A stretch of DNA of 54,592 bases from JBBAEV01 sp041655735 (GTDB lineage: Bacteria > Bacillota_I > Bacilli_A > RF39 > UBA660). The stretch spans positions 1 to 54,592 of the forward strand of contig JBBAEV010000002.1 of NCBI GenBank assembly GCA_041655735.1. Reading direction: 5' to 3'. A model generated the notes under the pieces. It did no database searches. It was given only the letters and a program-made list of their open reading frames with translations, and was not told the origin of the DNA. Positions 1 through 7,781 of this stretch are shown here, in pieces. The translations under genes were made by a program, and so were the position numbers. The stretch's first letter is position 1, and each line of letters opens with the position of its first letter.

Positions 1-9
1 TTATGTCTA

Positions 10-18
10 TGTTATAAT
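10..18 (+). promoter_or_regulatory. Extended -10 promoter of mutS
   Basis: TGTTATAAT lies 26 bases before the mutS ATG. The same TGnTATAAT element recurs before many genes of this window. The -35 region is cut off by the window edge. Confidence 0.6.
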
Positions 19-44
19 ACTTTATATGAGTGTAGGTGTTTTAT

Positions 45-2594
45 ATGAAAAGAAGTGAAGTAGATATTAATAAAATTACTCCTATGATGAAACAATATCT
101 AGAGATAAAAGAAAACTATGAAGATGTTATCTTATTTTTTCGTTTGGGAGATTTTTATGAAATGTTTTTTGAAGATGGGGAAATTGCCTCTCGTGAATTA
201 GAAATAGCTTTAACTGGTAAAAACGCAGGATTAGATGAAAGAATACCAATGTGTGGTATTCCTTATCATGCTGCTAATGTATATATAGATAAGTTAATTG
301 AAAAAGGCTATAAAGTAGGTATTTGTGAACAAATAGAAGATCCTAAAGATGCAAAAGGGATTGTAAAAAGAGATGTTATTCAAATAATTACTGCGGGTAC
401 TGTTATGAATACTGATTCTTTAAAGGAAAATGAAAACAATTTTATAGGTAATATTGTTGATTTTAAACATGCTTATGGTATTAGTTATACTGATATATCA
501 ACCGGTGAATTTAATTGCTTATTAGTTGATCACAATAATACTAAAATAACTACAGAGATATTAAGTTTAGGTATTAAAGAATTAATTGTAACGCCTAATG
601 TTGATATTAAGATAATAGATTTATTAAAGAATCATTTTAGTATTCAAGTTACTATTTATGATAATTTCGATGAAAATAATGAATATAAACATTTATATGA
701 ACATTTAGAAGATATTCGTTATATAAAAACTATTAATCATCTATTATCTTATTTATTAGAGACTCAAAAAAGAAGGCTTACGCATCTTCAAAAAGTAAAT
801 ATAAAAGAGGATAAAAATTATTTAAAGATGGATATTCATACAAAAAGGAATCTAGAACTTACTGAGACAACCAGATTAAAACAAAGAAATTATTCATTAT
901 TATGGCTTTTAGATAAGACAAAAACCGCAATGGGGTCTAGAATGCTTAAAAAATGGATTGAAAATCCATTAATAGATATAAAAGAAATAAACAATAGATA
1001 TGATATCGTAGAAACATTGTTAAATGAATTCATTTTAAAAGAAGAATTAAAAGAATTATTAGAAAGAGTATATGATTTAGAAAGACTAAGTGCAAAAGTA
1101 GCTTATGGTAATGCCAATGCTAGAGATTTACTTCAATTAAACCAATCTATATCAGTGTTTCCTGAAATAAATAAAATATTAAAGAGTTTAAAACACAAAA
1201 AAAAGGTAGAAGAATTAACTAAGTTATTAATTCTATTAGAAGATAGCATTTATGAAAATCCTCCAATTGGCTTAAAAGAAGGATATATAATAAAAGAAGG
1301 ATATAATAAAGATCTTGATGAATTAAAAGAGGCTCGTAAAGGTGGGAAAGACTTTATATCAAAATTAGAAAAAAGGGAAAAAGAAAAAACCGGTATTAAA
1401 AACTTAAAAGTAGGATTTAATAAAGTATTTGGGTACTATATTGAAATAAGCAAAGGAAACTTATCATTAATTAATGATAGTACTGGCTATATTAGGAAAC
1501 AAACTTTAGCTAATTGTGAAAGATTTATAACTGAAGAGTTAAAAGAAAAAGAGGATCTTATTTTAGGCGCTGAAGAAAAGATAATTAATTTAGAATATAA
1601 TTTATTTATTGAAATAAGAGATGAAGTAAAAAAATATATATCTATATTACAAGATAATGCTAAAGTTATCTCAGAAATAGATATTTTATGTTCTTTCGCA
1701 ACCGTTACGGAAACTAATAATTATATAAGACCTAAGCTTATAGAAGAAAGAAAAATAGATATAAAAGATAATAGGCATCCAGTTGTAGAAAAAGTAATGA
1801 CTGAAGAATTTGTTTCTAATAATGTTATTATGGATGAAAAAACTAATATACTATTAATAACAGGACCTAATATGGCAGGTAAATCAACATATATGAGACA
1901 GCTCGCAATAACTATTATTATGGCACAAATAGGTTGTTTTGTACCCGCTTCTAAAGCCACTTTAACTATCTTTGACAAAATATTTACAAGAATTGGTGCA
2001 AGTGATGATTTAGTTAGTGGAGAATCAACCTTTATGGTAGAAATGACAGAGGCTAATTATGCAATTTTAAATGCAACCCCCAATAGTTTAATTCTATTTG
2101 ATGAATTAGGAAGAGGAACCGCAACTTATGATGGTATGGCTTTAGCCTATGCGATAATTGAATATATTCATGAAAATATCAAATGTAAAACACTATTTTC
2201 AACCCATTATCATGAATTGACTGAACTAGGGGAAAATCTTACTAACCTAAAAAACATCCATGTCAGTGCTTATGAAGAAGATGGTGATATCACTTTTCTT
2301 CATAAAATAGAAGAAGGTTCTGTTGATAAAAGTTATGGCATTCATGTCGCTAAACTTGCTAATCTACCAATTTCATTAATAAAAAGGGCTAATCAAATAT
2401 TAAAAGTATATGAAAACAAAGGCAATAAAAGAGAAAAAAGCATTCAAATATCTATTCCTTTTGAAGAAAAAACAAAATTAGATGATAGTAATATTATAAA
2501 GGAGTTAAAAAAAATAAACCCATTAGAAATAACTCCATTAGAGGCATTAAATAAATTGTATGAATTAAAAGAAGTAGTAGAGGAGGTGAATTAA
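45..2594 (+). CDS. mutS: DNA mismatch repair protein MutS
   Basis: MutS recognises mismatches and small loops and recruits MutL. The mismatch-binding Phe-x-Glu motif is visible in the N-terminal domain (LGDFYEMFF, near residue 38), followed by connector, lever and clamp regions. The C-terminal ABC ATPase has Walker A GPNMAGKST near residue 606 and Walker B DELGRGT near 687. Length is about 849 aa, usual for the family. A GTG at 36 would add three codons but lies inside the ribosome-binding site AGGTG (34-38), so ATG 45 is the better start. The stop overlaps the next ATG by one base, so the downstream membrane protein is translationally coupled. mutL lies 2.2 kb downstream, separated by decayed and mobile DNA. 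Confidence 0.97.
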   Translation: MKRSEVDINKITPMMKQYLEIKENYEDVILFFRLGDFYEMFFEDGEIASRELEIALTGKNAGLDERIPMCGIPYHAANVYIDKLIEKGYKVGICEQIEDPKDAKGIVKRDVIQIITAGTVMNTDSLKENENNFIGNIVDFKHAYGISYTDISTGEFNCLLVDHNNTKITTEILSLGIKELIVTPNVDIKIIDLLKNHFSIQVTIYDNFDENNEYKHLYEHLEDIRYIKTINHLLSYLLETQKRRLTHLQKVNIKEDKNYLKMDIHTKRNLELTETTRLKQRNYSLLWLLDKTKTAMGSRMLKKWIENPLIDIKEINNRYDIVETLLNEFILKEELKELLERVYDLERLSAKVAYGNANARDLLQLNQSISVFPEINKILKSLKHKKKVEELTKLLILLEDSIYENPPIGLKEGYIIKEGYNKDLDELKEARKGGKDFISKLEKREKEKTGIKNLKVGFNKVFGYYIEISKGNLSLINDSTGYIRKQTLANCERFITEELKEKEDLILGAEEKIINLEYNLFIEIRDEVKKYISILQDNAKVISEIDILCSFATVTETNNYIRPKLIEERKIDIKDNRHPVVEKVMTEEFVSNNVIMDEKTNILLITGPNMAGKSTYMRQLAITIIMAQIGCFVPASKATLTIFDKIFTRIGASDDLVSGESTFMVEMTEANYAILNATPNSLILFDELGRGTATYDGMALAYAIIEYIHENIKCKTLFSTHYHELTELGENLTNLKNIHVSAYEEDGDITFLHKIEEGSVDKSYGIHVAKLANLPISLIKRANQILKVYENKGNKREKSIQISIPFEEKTKLDDSNIIKELKKINPLEITPLEALNKLYELKEVVEEVN

Positions 2595-2986
2595 TGGATG
2601 TATTAAAAAAAGAAAATTGGTGGATATGGTTACTTTTATATGTTTTTGCGGGAAGCGTTCCTACGTATGTGTTGGGTGCTCTTTTAGGTGTTTATAAAAA
2701 AGATGCATGGTATGCTAAATGGCAAAACTGGTTAATAGGTTTTTTGTTCTTCATTTTTCCTGTAATAATTATGTTTACTGTTTTTAGTATTCAAATAACC
2801 ATAGAAGTAGCCAAAAAATTAAAAGTTCCAAATGAAGGCTTATATGCAAATCCTACTATTTGGATATTAGGATTTATAATTCCTATCATTGGATGGTTAG
2901 GACTTGGAATATTATCAATATATATAATTATCTACATATTAATTAATTTATATAATGGTAAAGGTGAAAAATATATAAAAGATTAG
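2594..2986 (+). CDS. Small membrane protein of unknown function
   Basis: A 130-aa protein that I do not recognise. It has a Trp-rich N-terminus (ENWWIWLLLY) and about three hydrophobic membrane segments (near residues 10-30, 45-70 and 88-120), with a short basic/acidic tail (GKGEKYIKD). Its ATG overlaps the mutS stop (TAATG), and AGGAGGTGAA just upstream is a strong ribosome-binding site, so it is co-expressed with mutS. A terminator follows immediately. Nothing in the sequence ties it to mismatch repair beyond this coupling. Confidence 0.75.
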   Translation: MDVLKKENWWIWLLLYVFAGSVPTYVLGALLGVYKKDAWYAKWQNWLIGFLFFIFPVIIMFTVFSIQITIEVAKKLKVPNEGLYANPTIWILGFIIPIIGWLGLGILSIYIIIYILINLYNGKGEKYIKD

Positions 2987-3004
2987 GAAACTAATCTTTT
3001 TTAT
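2977..3004 (+). terminator. Intrinsic terminator after the mutS operon
   Basis: A ten-base stem (AAAAGATTAG / CTAATCTTTT) with a GAAA loop runs into a T-rich tail. It overlaps the stop codon of the membrane protein. Confidence 0.85.
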
Positions 3005-3090
3005 TAAATTGTGGTAAAAACAACAAATTTGGTTGAAATAAAATATAATTTATGATAACATATCTTTTCATTAAGGAGATGTATTATGTG

Positions 3091-3572
3091 ATGAACCAAC
3101 ATTATAATAGATTCAAAGAATATAAAAATTTAAAACCCGAGTCTAATCAAGAAGAAAACTATTACAAGAAAGATACAATGCAGGACTTGAATTAGGAAGG
3201 AAAAGAGAAGCAAAGCGTATAGCAAAAGAAAAAGATTTTGAAATTCTTGAAATGAGAAGAAAAAGTTTTGAACAATATCTTTTAAATTGTGTTCCCAAAA
3301 GCGAAAGAAAGCGATTAATGAAACTATATAATACTTATTATTCTGGAATGTATATAAAGACTATGAATTTTTTTCAAGAATTAACAAAATGTAATAATGA
3401 TAATGGAATATTGGTTATTATAAGTGAATATAAAAAACACTTTGTTGAGGTATCAAATAATTTTAGTCCAAAAGGATTAGTTAGACATTATGATAATATA
3501 ATATCTATGTTTTCATTCGCATCAAATGAAGATGATAAAAAGAGAGAATATGGAAAATATGTATACAATTAA
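3091..3572 (+). pseudogene. Frameshifted small basic protein gene
   Basis: A good ribosome-binding site (AAGGAGA, 3074-3080) precedes an ATG at 3091. That frame encodes a polar peptide (MNQHYNRFKEYKNLKPESNQ...) and stops at 3195. The frame one base back is open from about 3147 and reads ...YNAGLELGRKREAKRIAKEK..., continuing into a 106-codon stretch whose first ATG (3252) has no ribosome-binding site. The two halves make one continuous product of about 155 residues if a single base was lost or gained between about 3147 and 3190. No classical slippery heptamer is visible, so decay by mutation is likelier than programmed frameshifting. Function is not recognised; the product would be basic and helical. 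It sits directly before an insertion sequence. Confidence 0.6.
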
Positions 3573-3608
3573 AAGATATAATGAATTAAATATTCATTAT
3601 ATCTTTTT
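3571..3608 (+). terminator. Strong terminator, target of the adjacent insertion
   Basis: A perfect 15-bp stem (3571-3585 with 3593-3607) is followed by T residues. Its 3' arm is part of the 27-bp repeat duplicated on the far side of the insertion sequence. Confidence 0.85.
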
Positions 3609-3615
3609 ATACTAT
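3589..3615 (+). repeat. Left copy of 27-bp direct repeat flanking the IS
   Basis: The 27 bases from AATATTC to ATACTAT are identical to 4703-4729. The pair brackets the IS exactly and reads as a target-site duplication. It contains the 3' arm of the preceding terminator. Confidence 0.85.
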
Positions 3616-3628
3616 GAACAATAGTCAA

Positions 3629-3639
3629 TGATGTGAAAC
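3629..3639 (+). repeat. Left terminal inverted repeat core of the IS
   Basis: TGATGTGAAAC is the exact reverse complement of 4679-4689. It starts 13 bases inside the direct-repeat boundary. Confidence 0.8.
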
Positions 3640-3646
3640 CAAAAAA

Positions 3647-4606
3647 TTAAGAAGAGAAAGAAAGTAATTCAATCCTTTTTTGAATAGGAGTAAGAAAATT
3701 AAGAGTAAACATAGGAGTGTTGTTAGAGCGATTAAGATATAATTTAGCTTGATATCTAAGGTCATCTAAAGAATAAAATTTAAGGAATTCATAAAATCTT
3801 TTATTGTCATTTCTGTGAGATCTTTCAACTTTACCATTATGTCTAGGAGTTCTAGGTCTAATGGTTTGATGAAGAATATGTTCTTTGCGACAAAGAAGAG
3901 TAAATAAATGATCTTTATTGGTTTTATGATTAAAAGTAAATTCAAAACCATTATCAGTTTGAACGATTTCGGGTTTATAACTAAAATAATTAAAACAACG
4001 ATATAAGAAATCTATAGAATTATGAGAATTACGTTCTTCATAGTGATAAATAAATCTTTCTCTAGAAGCTTCATCAATACAGGTATATTGATAGAAATGA
4101 ATATCTTCAGGTAAAGAAGAAGCTTTACAGAAGTCAGGAACGTATTTAGTATCTATCTGCCATTTAATACCTATATTAGAAGGGGTATCATAGGGTTTGG
4201 GTTTATATTTGTTTTTAACGTATATTTGTTTTTTATAATAGCCTAATCGTTTCATAACACGATATAAAGAAACAGGATGCCTAGAATAACCTTTCTTAAT
4301 TCTAAGACTACCATATAGTTCAAGAAAAGTGAGGTTGGGAGATCTTCTTAGAAAATCAGATATCCACTTTAGTTCTAAAGGAGTATGAGAATTAGGATGA
4401 GGAGAGAGAGGTTTATGGGATTTATCTAATAAGGACTCTTTAGAAGCATCAAAACGATTATTCCATCTGGATAAAGAAGCTTTAGAGATATGATACTTAC
4501 GACAAATATAAGAAGATTTATAACCATTTCTATATAATTTAACAGCATTTAATCTAGTTTGAAATTCATGTGGTAAATAACGCGAATCATGTGATATAAT
4601 ATTCAT
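3647..4606 (-). CDS. DDE transposase (rve/integrase fold)
   Basis: A 319-aa protein. The N-terminal third is a helix-turn-helix region (VKLYRNGYKSSYICRKYHIS, SKASLSRWNNRF) like IS3/IS481 transposases. The catalytic core shows WQIDTKYVP (first Asp), VQTDNGFEF (second Asp) and RPRTPRHNGKVERSHR (Glu after the NGKxER signature), so the DDE triad is complete. A TTG at 4615 would be in frame, but the ribosome-binding site GAAAGGA abuts it, whereas ATG 4606 sits nine bases downstream, so I use 4606. There is no frameshift or internal stop. The 27-bp target duplication points to the IS1202 group more than to classical IS481. Confidence 0.92.
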   Translation of the reverse strand: MNIISHDSRYLPHEFQTRLNAVKLYRNGYKSSYICRKYHISKASLSRWNNRFDASKESLLDKSHKPLSPHPNSHTPLELKWISDFLRRSPNLTFLELYGSLRIKKGYSRHPVSLYRVMKRLGYYKKQIYVKNKYKPKPYDTPSNIGIKWQIDTKYVPDFCKASSLPEDIHFYQYTCIDEASRERFIYHYEERNSHNSIDFLYRCFNYFSYKPEIVQTDNGFEFTFNHKTNKDHLFTLLCRKEHILHQTIRPRTPRHNGKVERSHRNDNKRFYEFLKFYSLDDLRYQAKLYLNRSNNTPMFTLNFLTPIQKRIELLSFSS

Positions 4607-4678
4607 GTGATTCAATCCTTTCTATATTGTTTTGGTTAATTCAATTATAAAGGTTGAATCACTTTTTGTATAGAAATC

Positions 4679-4689
4679 GTTTCACATCA
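4679..4689 (+). repeat. Right terminal inverted repeat core of the IS
   Basis: GTTTCACATCA is the exact inverse of 3629-3639 and lies 13 bases inside the right direct repeat. Confidence 0.8.
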
Positions 4690-4702
4690 ATTGTATCGTA
4701 AC

Positions 4703-4729
4703 AATATTCATTATATCTTTTTATACTAT
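4703..4729 (+). repeat. Right copy of 27-bp direct repeat flanking the IS
   Basis: Identical over all 27 bases to 3589-3615. It is followed directly by the mutL promoter region. Confidence 0.85.
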
Positions 4730-4748
4730 TCCTATATAATCTTATACA

Positions 4749-4757
4749 TGTTATAAT
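4749..4757 (+). promoter_or_regulatory. Extended -10 promoter of mutL
   Basis: TGTTATAAT is 15 bases before the mutL start. It is outside the IS, so mutL keeps its own promoter. Confidence 0.5.
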
Positions 4758-4772
4758 ATAATTGGTGGTAAT

Positions 4773-6485
4773 ATGAGACTAATTAAAGTAATGGATCAAA
4801 TGTTAGCCAATAAAATTGCAGCTGGAGAAGTAGTAGAAAAATGTGCTTCTGTAGTTAAAGAATTAGTAGAAAATAGTATAGATGCAGGTAGTACTGAAAT
4901 AAAAATAGAATTAGAAGAAGCAGGTACAAAGAGAATAAAAGTAACTGATAATGGTAGTGGTATGGATAGAGATGATGCAATACTTGCTTTTTATAGACAT
5001 GCAACTAGTAAAATAATTAATGAAAACGATTTATATCATATTAGTACTTTAGGATTTAGAGGGGAAGCTTTACCTTCTATTGCGTCTGTTAGTGAGATTA
5101 CATTAAAAACAAGTACTGGATCAATAGGTACTATTGTTGAACTACAAGGTGGTAAAATAATTAACACTAAAAATGGCGATGCTAGAAGAGGTACTATTAT
5201 ATCAGTAGATAATCTTTTTTATAATACTCCCGCTCGTTTAAAATATATGAATAGTTTATATAGTGAACTTGCTAGTGTTACTGATTATGTAAACAAAATA
5301 GCGTTATCTCGTCCTGATATTAAAATAACTTTAAAAAATAATGACAAAGTATTATTAAACACTGATGGTAGTAATAATTTGTTGAAAGTTATTATGGATA
5401 TATATGGTGTTGAAGTAGCAAAAAAAATGATTAAATTAATAGGTAAAAATGATGATTTTAGAATATATGGTTATGTCTCATATCCTGAAATAACTAGATC
5501 AAATCGTAATCATATTACTTTGATTGTAAATAAAAGAGTAGTTAGAAATTATGAAATCATTAAAACTATTAATGATGCTTATCATACATATAAGTCAGAA
5601 GATAGGTACCCAATAGTAGTATTAAATATAGAAGTAGATTCTTCTTTATTAGATGTTAATATTCATCCGGCTAAATTAGAAGTGAAATTTAGTAAAATAG
5701 AAAGTCTTAAATCATTAATAACAGAAAATATAGAAAAATTATTAACTACTGAATCATTAATACCAGAAATAAAAGAAGAAGCCCCTAAAAACTATGAAGA
5801 AATTTCTTTTAACTTGGGTAGAGAGACGGTAAGAGAAGAAACAATGGTGTTTTCTGCTCCTATCAATAAAGAAAAAGAAATAAAAGAAGAAGAAAATAAA
5901 GAAAGATTTCCTGAATTATATCCAATTGGTAGTATTCATGGGACATATATTGTTTGTCAAAATGAAGATGGTATGTATATTCTTGATCAACATGCCGCTA
6001 AAGAAAGAATAAACTACGAAAAATATACGAAAGAACTATCAATTGCAAGAAACGAATCAAAAGAGATGCTAATTCCTATAACAATAGAATTTCCTAAAAA
6101 TGAATATATTATATTAAAAGAGAATTTAGATATATTAAAAGAACTTAATTTTGAAGTAGAAGAGTTTGGAATAAATACTTTAATAGTAAAAGCTCATCCA
6201 TTTTGGCTTCCTATTGGTTATGAAGAACAAGCAATTCGTCGTATTATGGAAATAGTAATAGATAAAGAAGATTTTGATTTAAGTAAGTTTAATGAAAAGA
6301 TTGCGACTACTTTAAGTTGTAAGCTATCAGTAAAGGCAAATGAATATATTTCTATTGAAGAAATGGAAAAATTAATCAATGATTTAAAAATATGTAATAA
6401 TCCATTTACTTGCCCTCACGGAAGACCTACAGTGATTTATTATTCAACATATGAACTTGAAAAAATGTTTAAAAGAGTAATGTGA
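4773..6485 (+). CDS. mutL: DNA mismatch repair protein MutL (endonuclease type)
   Basis: MutL couples MutS mismatch recognition to strand incision. The N-terminal GHKL ATPase shows ENSIDAG (motif I), DNGSGM (motif II) and GFRGEAL (motif III) within the first 100 residues. A polar linker with many Glu/Lys lies near residues 330-385. The C-terminal domain carries DQHAAKERINYEKY, matching the DQHA(x)2E(x)4E metal motif of nicking MutL proteins, and a CPHGRPT motif near the end. This is therefore the nicking type, as expected in an organism without MutH. GGTGG precedes ATG 4773. Length 570 aa is slightly short for Bacilli but no motif is missing. Confidence 0.97.
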   Translation: MRLIKVMDQMLANKIAAGEVVEKCASVVKELVENSIDAGSTEIKIELEEAGTKRIKVTDNGSGMDRDDAILAFYRHATSKIINENDLYHISTLGFRGEALPSIASVSEITLKTSTGSIGTIVELQGGKIINTKNGDARRGTIISVDNLFYNTPARLKYMNSLYSELASVTDYVNKIALSRPDIKITLKNNDKVLLNTDGSNNLLKVIMDIYGVEVAKKMIKLIGKNDDFRIYGYVSYPEITRSNRNHITLIVNKRVVRNYEIIKTINDAYHTYKSEDRYPIVVLNIEVDSSLLDVNIHPAKLEVKFSKIESLKSLITENIEKLLTTESLIPEIKEEAPKNYEEISFNLGRETVREETMVFSAPINKEKEIKEEENKERFPELYPIGSIHGTYIVCQNEDGMYILDQHAAKERINYEKYTKELSIARNESKEMLIPITIEFPKNEYIILKENLDILKELNFEVEEFGINTLIVKAHPFWLPIGYEEQAIRRIMEIVIDKEDFDLSKFNEKIATTLSCKLSVKANEYISIEEMEKLINDLKICNNPFTCPHGRPTVIYYSTYELEKMFKRVM

Positions 6486-6545
6486 TTTGACAAATTATGG
6501 TAAAAGTATTAGTATAATAATTCTTATAGGGAGGATAGAATAGAA

Positions 6546-6812
6546 ATGTCATATTCTGATGATAGAACAAGTGCTAATACGGCAGCACTACAAAAAGTTG
6601 CTGATACAGTAATATCCGAAGGAGTAAACCAAAGACTTCATGATTGTGCTACTAGAGATATTACCTCAAGTAATGGATTTATTAATCTTTTAACCAATGG
6701 TGTTGAATACATTGCTGAAGGAATATTGTTTTGGTTGGGATTATATAATCCTGCTGAAGAAGAAAAAGGTAAAGAATACCAATATACTGATAGAAATAAG
6801 CCTAGATATTAA
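6546..6812 (+). CDS. Small protein of unknown function
   Basis: An 88-aa protein that I do not recognise. It starts at an ATG with ribosome-binding site GGGAGGAT (6530-6537). The first 50 residues are polar (MSYSDDRTSANTAALQKVAD...), then comes one hydrophobic stretch (VEYIAEGILFWLGLYN, about 57-72) and a charged tail ending KPRY. The hydrophobic part could be a peripheral amphipathic helix or a short membrane span. It has its own terminator, so it is a single-gene unit between mutL and miaA. Confidence 0.65.
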   Translation: MSYSDDRTSANTAALQKVADTVISEGVNQRLHDCATRDITSSNGFINLLTNGVEYIAEGILFWLGLYNPAEEEKGKEYQYTDRNKPRY

Positions 6813-6826
6813 TGTCTAGGTTTTTT
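6801..6826 (+). terminator. Intrinsic terminator
   Basis: CCTAGATATT pairs with AATGTCTAGG (one G-U pair) and is followed by TTTTTTCTTT. It overlaps the end of the 88-aa gene. Confidence 0.85.
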
Positions 6827-6860
6827 CTTTGTTTTATAGTAGAATAAAAGAGGTGATATT

Positions 6861-7748
6861 ATGAATAAAATAATAGTGATAACAGGTCCTACTGGAGTAG
6901 GCAAGACTAAACTTAGTATAGATCTTGCAAAAGAATTAAATGGAGAAATTATTAATGCGGATAGTACTCAAGTATATAAGGAATTAAATATAGGTACAGC
7001 TAAAATAACAAAAGAAGAAATGGAAAATATTTCCCACCATTTAATTGATATAAAAAAACCCAACGAAACATATACTGTGTATGATTATCAGAAAGATGGT
7101 AGAGAAACAATTTCTGATATATTAAATAGGAATAAAACCCCTATTGTAGTGGGAGGAAGTGGATTATATATAAAAGCACTTCTTTATAACTATGAATTTA
7201 ACAAAGAAAAACAATCAATAACGTATGAAAAATATGCTCTTGAAGATTTATATAATAAATTAAAAGCAATAGATCCTGATACTGATATCGCAAAAAACAA
7301 TCGAAAAAGAATAGAAAGAGCATTAACTTTTTACAATGAAAATGGTTTCCCTATTTCTATGAAAGAAGGAAAAGATGAATTGTTATATGATGTTATATTT
7401 ATTGGTCTTACTGCCGATAGAAAGGTATTATATAATCGTATTAAAAGAAAAACAGAATTAATGTTTGAACAAGGGCTTCTTAATGAAGTAAAATCTTTAT
7501 ACGATAGAAAAATAAATAGTCCTATTATTAATTCGGCTATTGGATACAAAGAATTATATGAATATTTTAATGGTAATTATACTTTAGAGGAAGCCATTAT
7601 TAATATAAAAAATAATTCTACCAATTATGCTAAAAGGCAATATACATGGTTTAATAATCAAATGAATATAAAGTGGTTTGACGTTGATTTTAATAATTTT
7701 GATAATACTATAAAAGCAGTTTTGTGTTATATAAAGGAAAAAAATTAA
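6861..7748 (+). CDS. miaA: tRNA dimethylallyltransferase
   Basis: MiaA transfers the isopentenyl group of dimethylallyl diphosphate to N6 of A37 in tRNAs reading codons that begin with U. The P-loop GPTGVGKT is at residues 8-15, followed by the substrate motif NADSTQVYKELNIGTAK (about 33-50), VVGGSGLYIKALLY (about 98-111), and the C-terminal tRNA-contact region KRQYTWFNNQ. Length 295 aa is usual. GAGGTGAT precedes the start. It sits between mutL and an LTA-synthase-like gene; mutS-mutL-miaA clustering is common in Firmicutes. Confidence 0.96.
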   Translation: MNKIIVITGPTGVGKTKLSIDLAKELNGEIINADSTQVYKELNIGTAKITKEEMENISHHLIDIKKPNETYTVYDYQKDGRETISDILNRNKTPIVVGGSGLYIKALLYNYEFNKEKQSITYEKYALEDLYNKLKAIDPDTDIAKNNRKRIERALTFYNENGFPISMKEGKDELLYDVIFIGLTADRKVLYNRIKRKTELMFEQGLLNEVKSLYDRKINSPIINSAIGYKELYEYFNGNYTLEEAIINIKNNSTNYAKRQYTWFNNQMNIKWFDVDFNNFDNTIKAVLCYIKEKN

Positions 7749-7755
7749 GGAAAGG

Positions 7756-7764
7756 TGTTATAAT
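7756..7764 (+). promoter_or_regulatory. Extended -10 promoter of the LTA-synthase-like gene
   Basis: TGTTATAAT is 17 bases before the ATG, directly after the miaA stop. Confidence 0.55.
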
Positions 7765-7781
7765 TTATTATAGGTGGTAAT

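Larger units (their letters stand above)
3616..4702 (-). mobile_element. Insertion sequence (IS481/IS1202-like DDE element), about 1.09 kb
   Basis: The element is bounded by a perfect 27-bp direct repeat and carries inverted ends whose inner 11 bases (TGATGTGAAAC / GTTTCACATCA) match exactly. The outermost 13 bases are only loosely related. It holds one DDE transposase gene on the minus strand. Target duplications of 24-29 bp are known for IS1202-type elements and are far longer than those of most IS families. Both ends and both direct repeats are intact, which suggests a recent and possibly still mobile copy. It lies between the terminator of the decayed gene and the mutL promoter, so it breaks no gene. 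Confidence 0.85.

Noticed and set aside
3589..4729. 27-bp repeats as attachment sites of an integrative element
   Set aside because: Only one DDE transposase is present, no tyrosine or serine integrase, and the ends have inverted repeats, so a transposition duplication is simpler.
4773..6485. Mycoplasma-type code with TGA as Trp
   Set aside because: mutL and several other genes end at TGA in the expected place and Trp is encoded by TGG throughout.
6487..6518. TTGACA...TATAAT promoter before the 88-aa gene
   Set aside because: The spacer is 20 bases, too long for a confident call; transcription probably starts from the -10 alone or comes from mutL.
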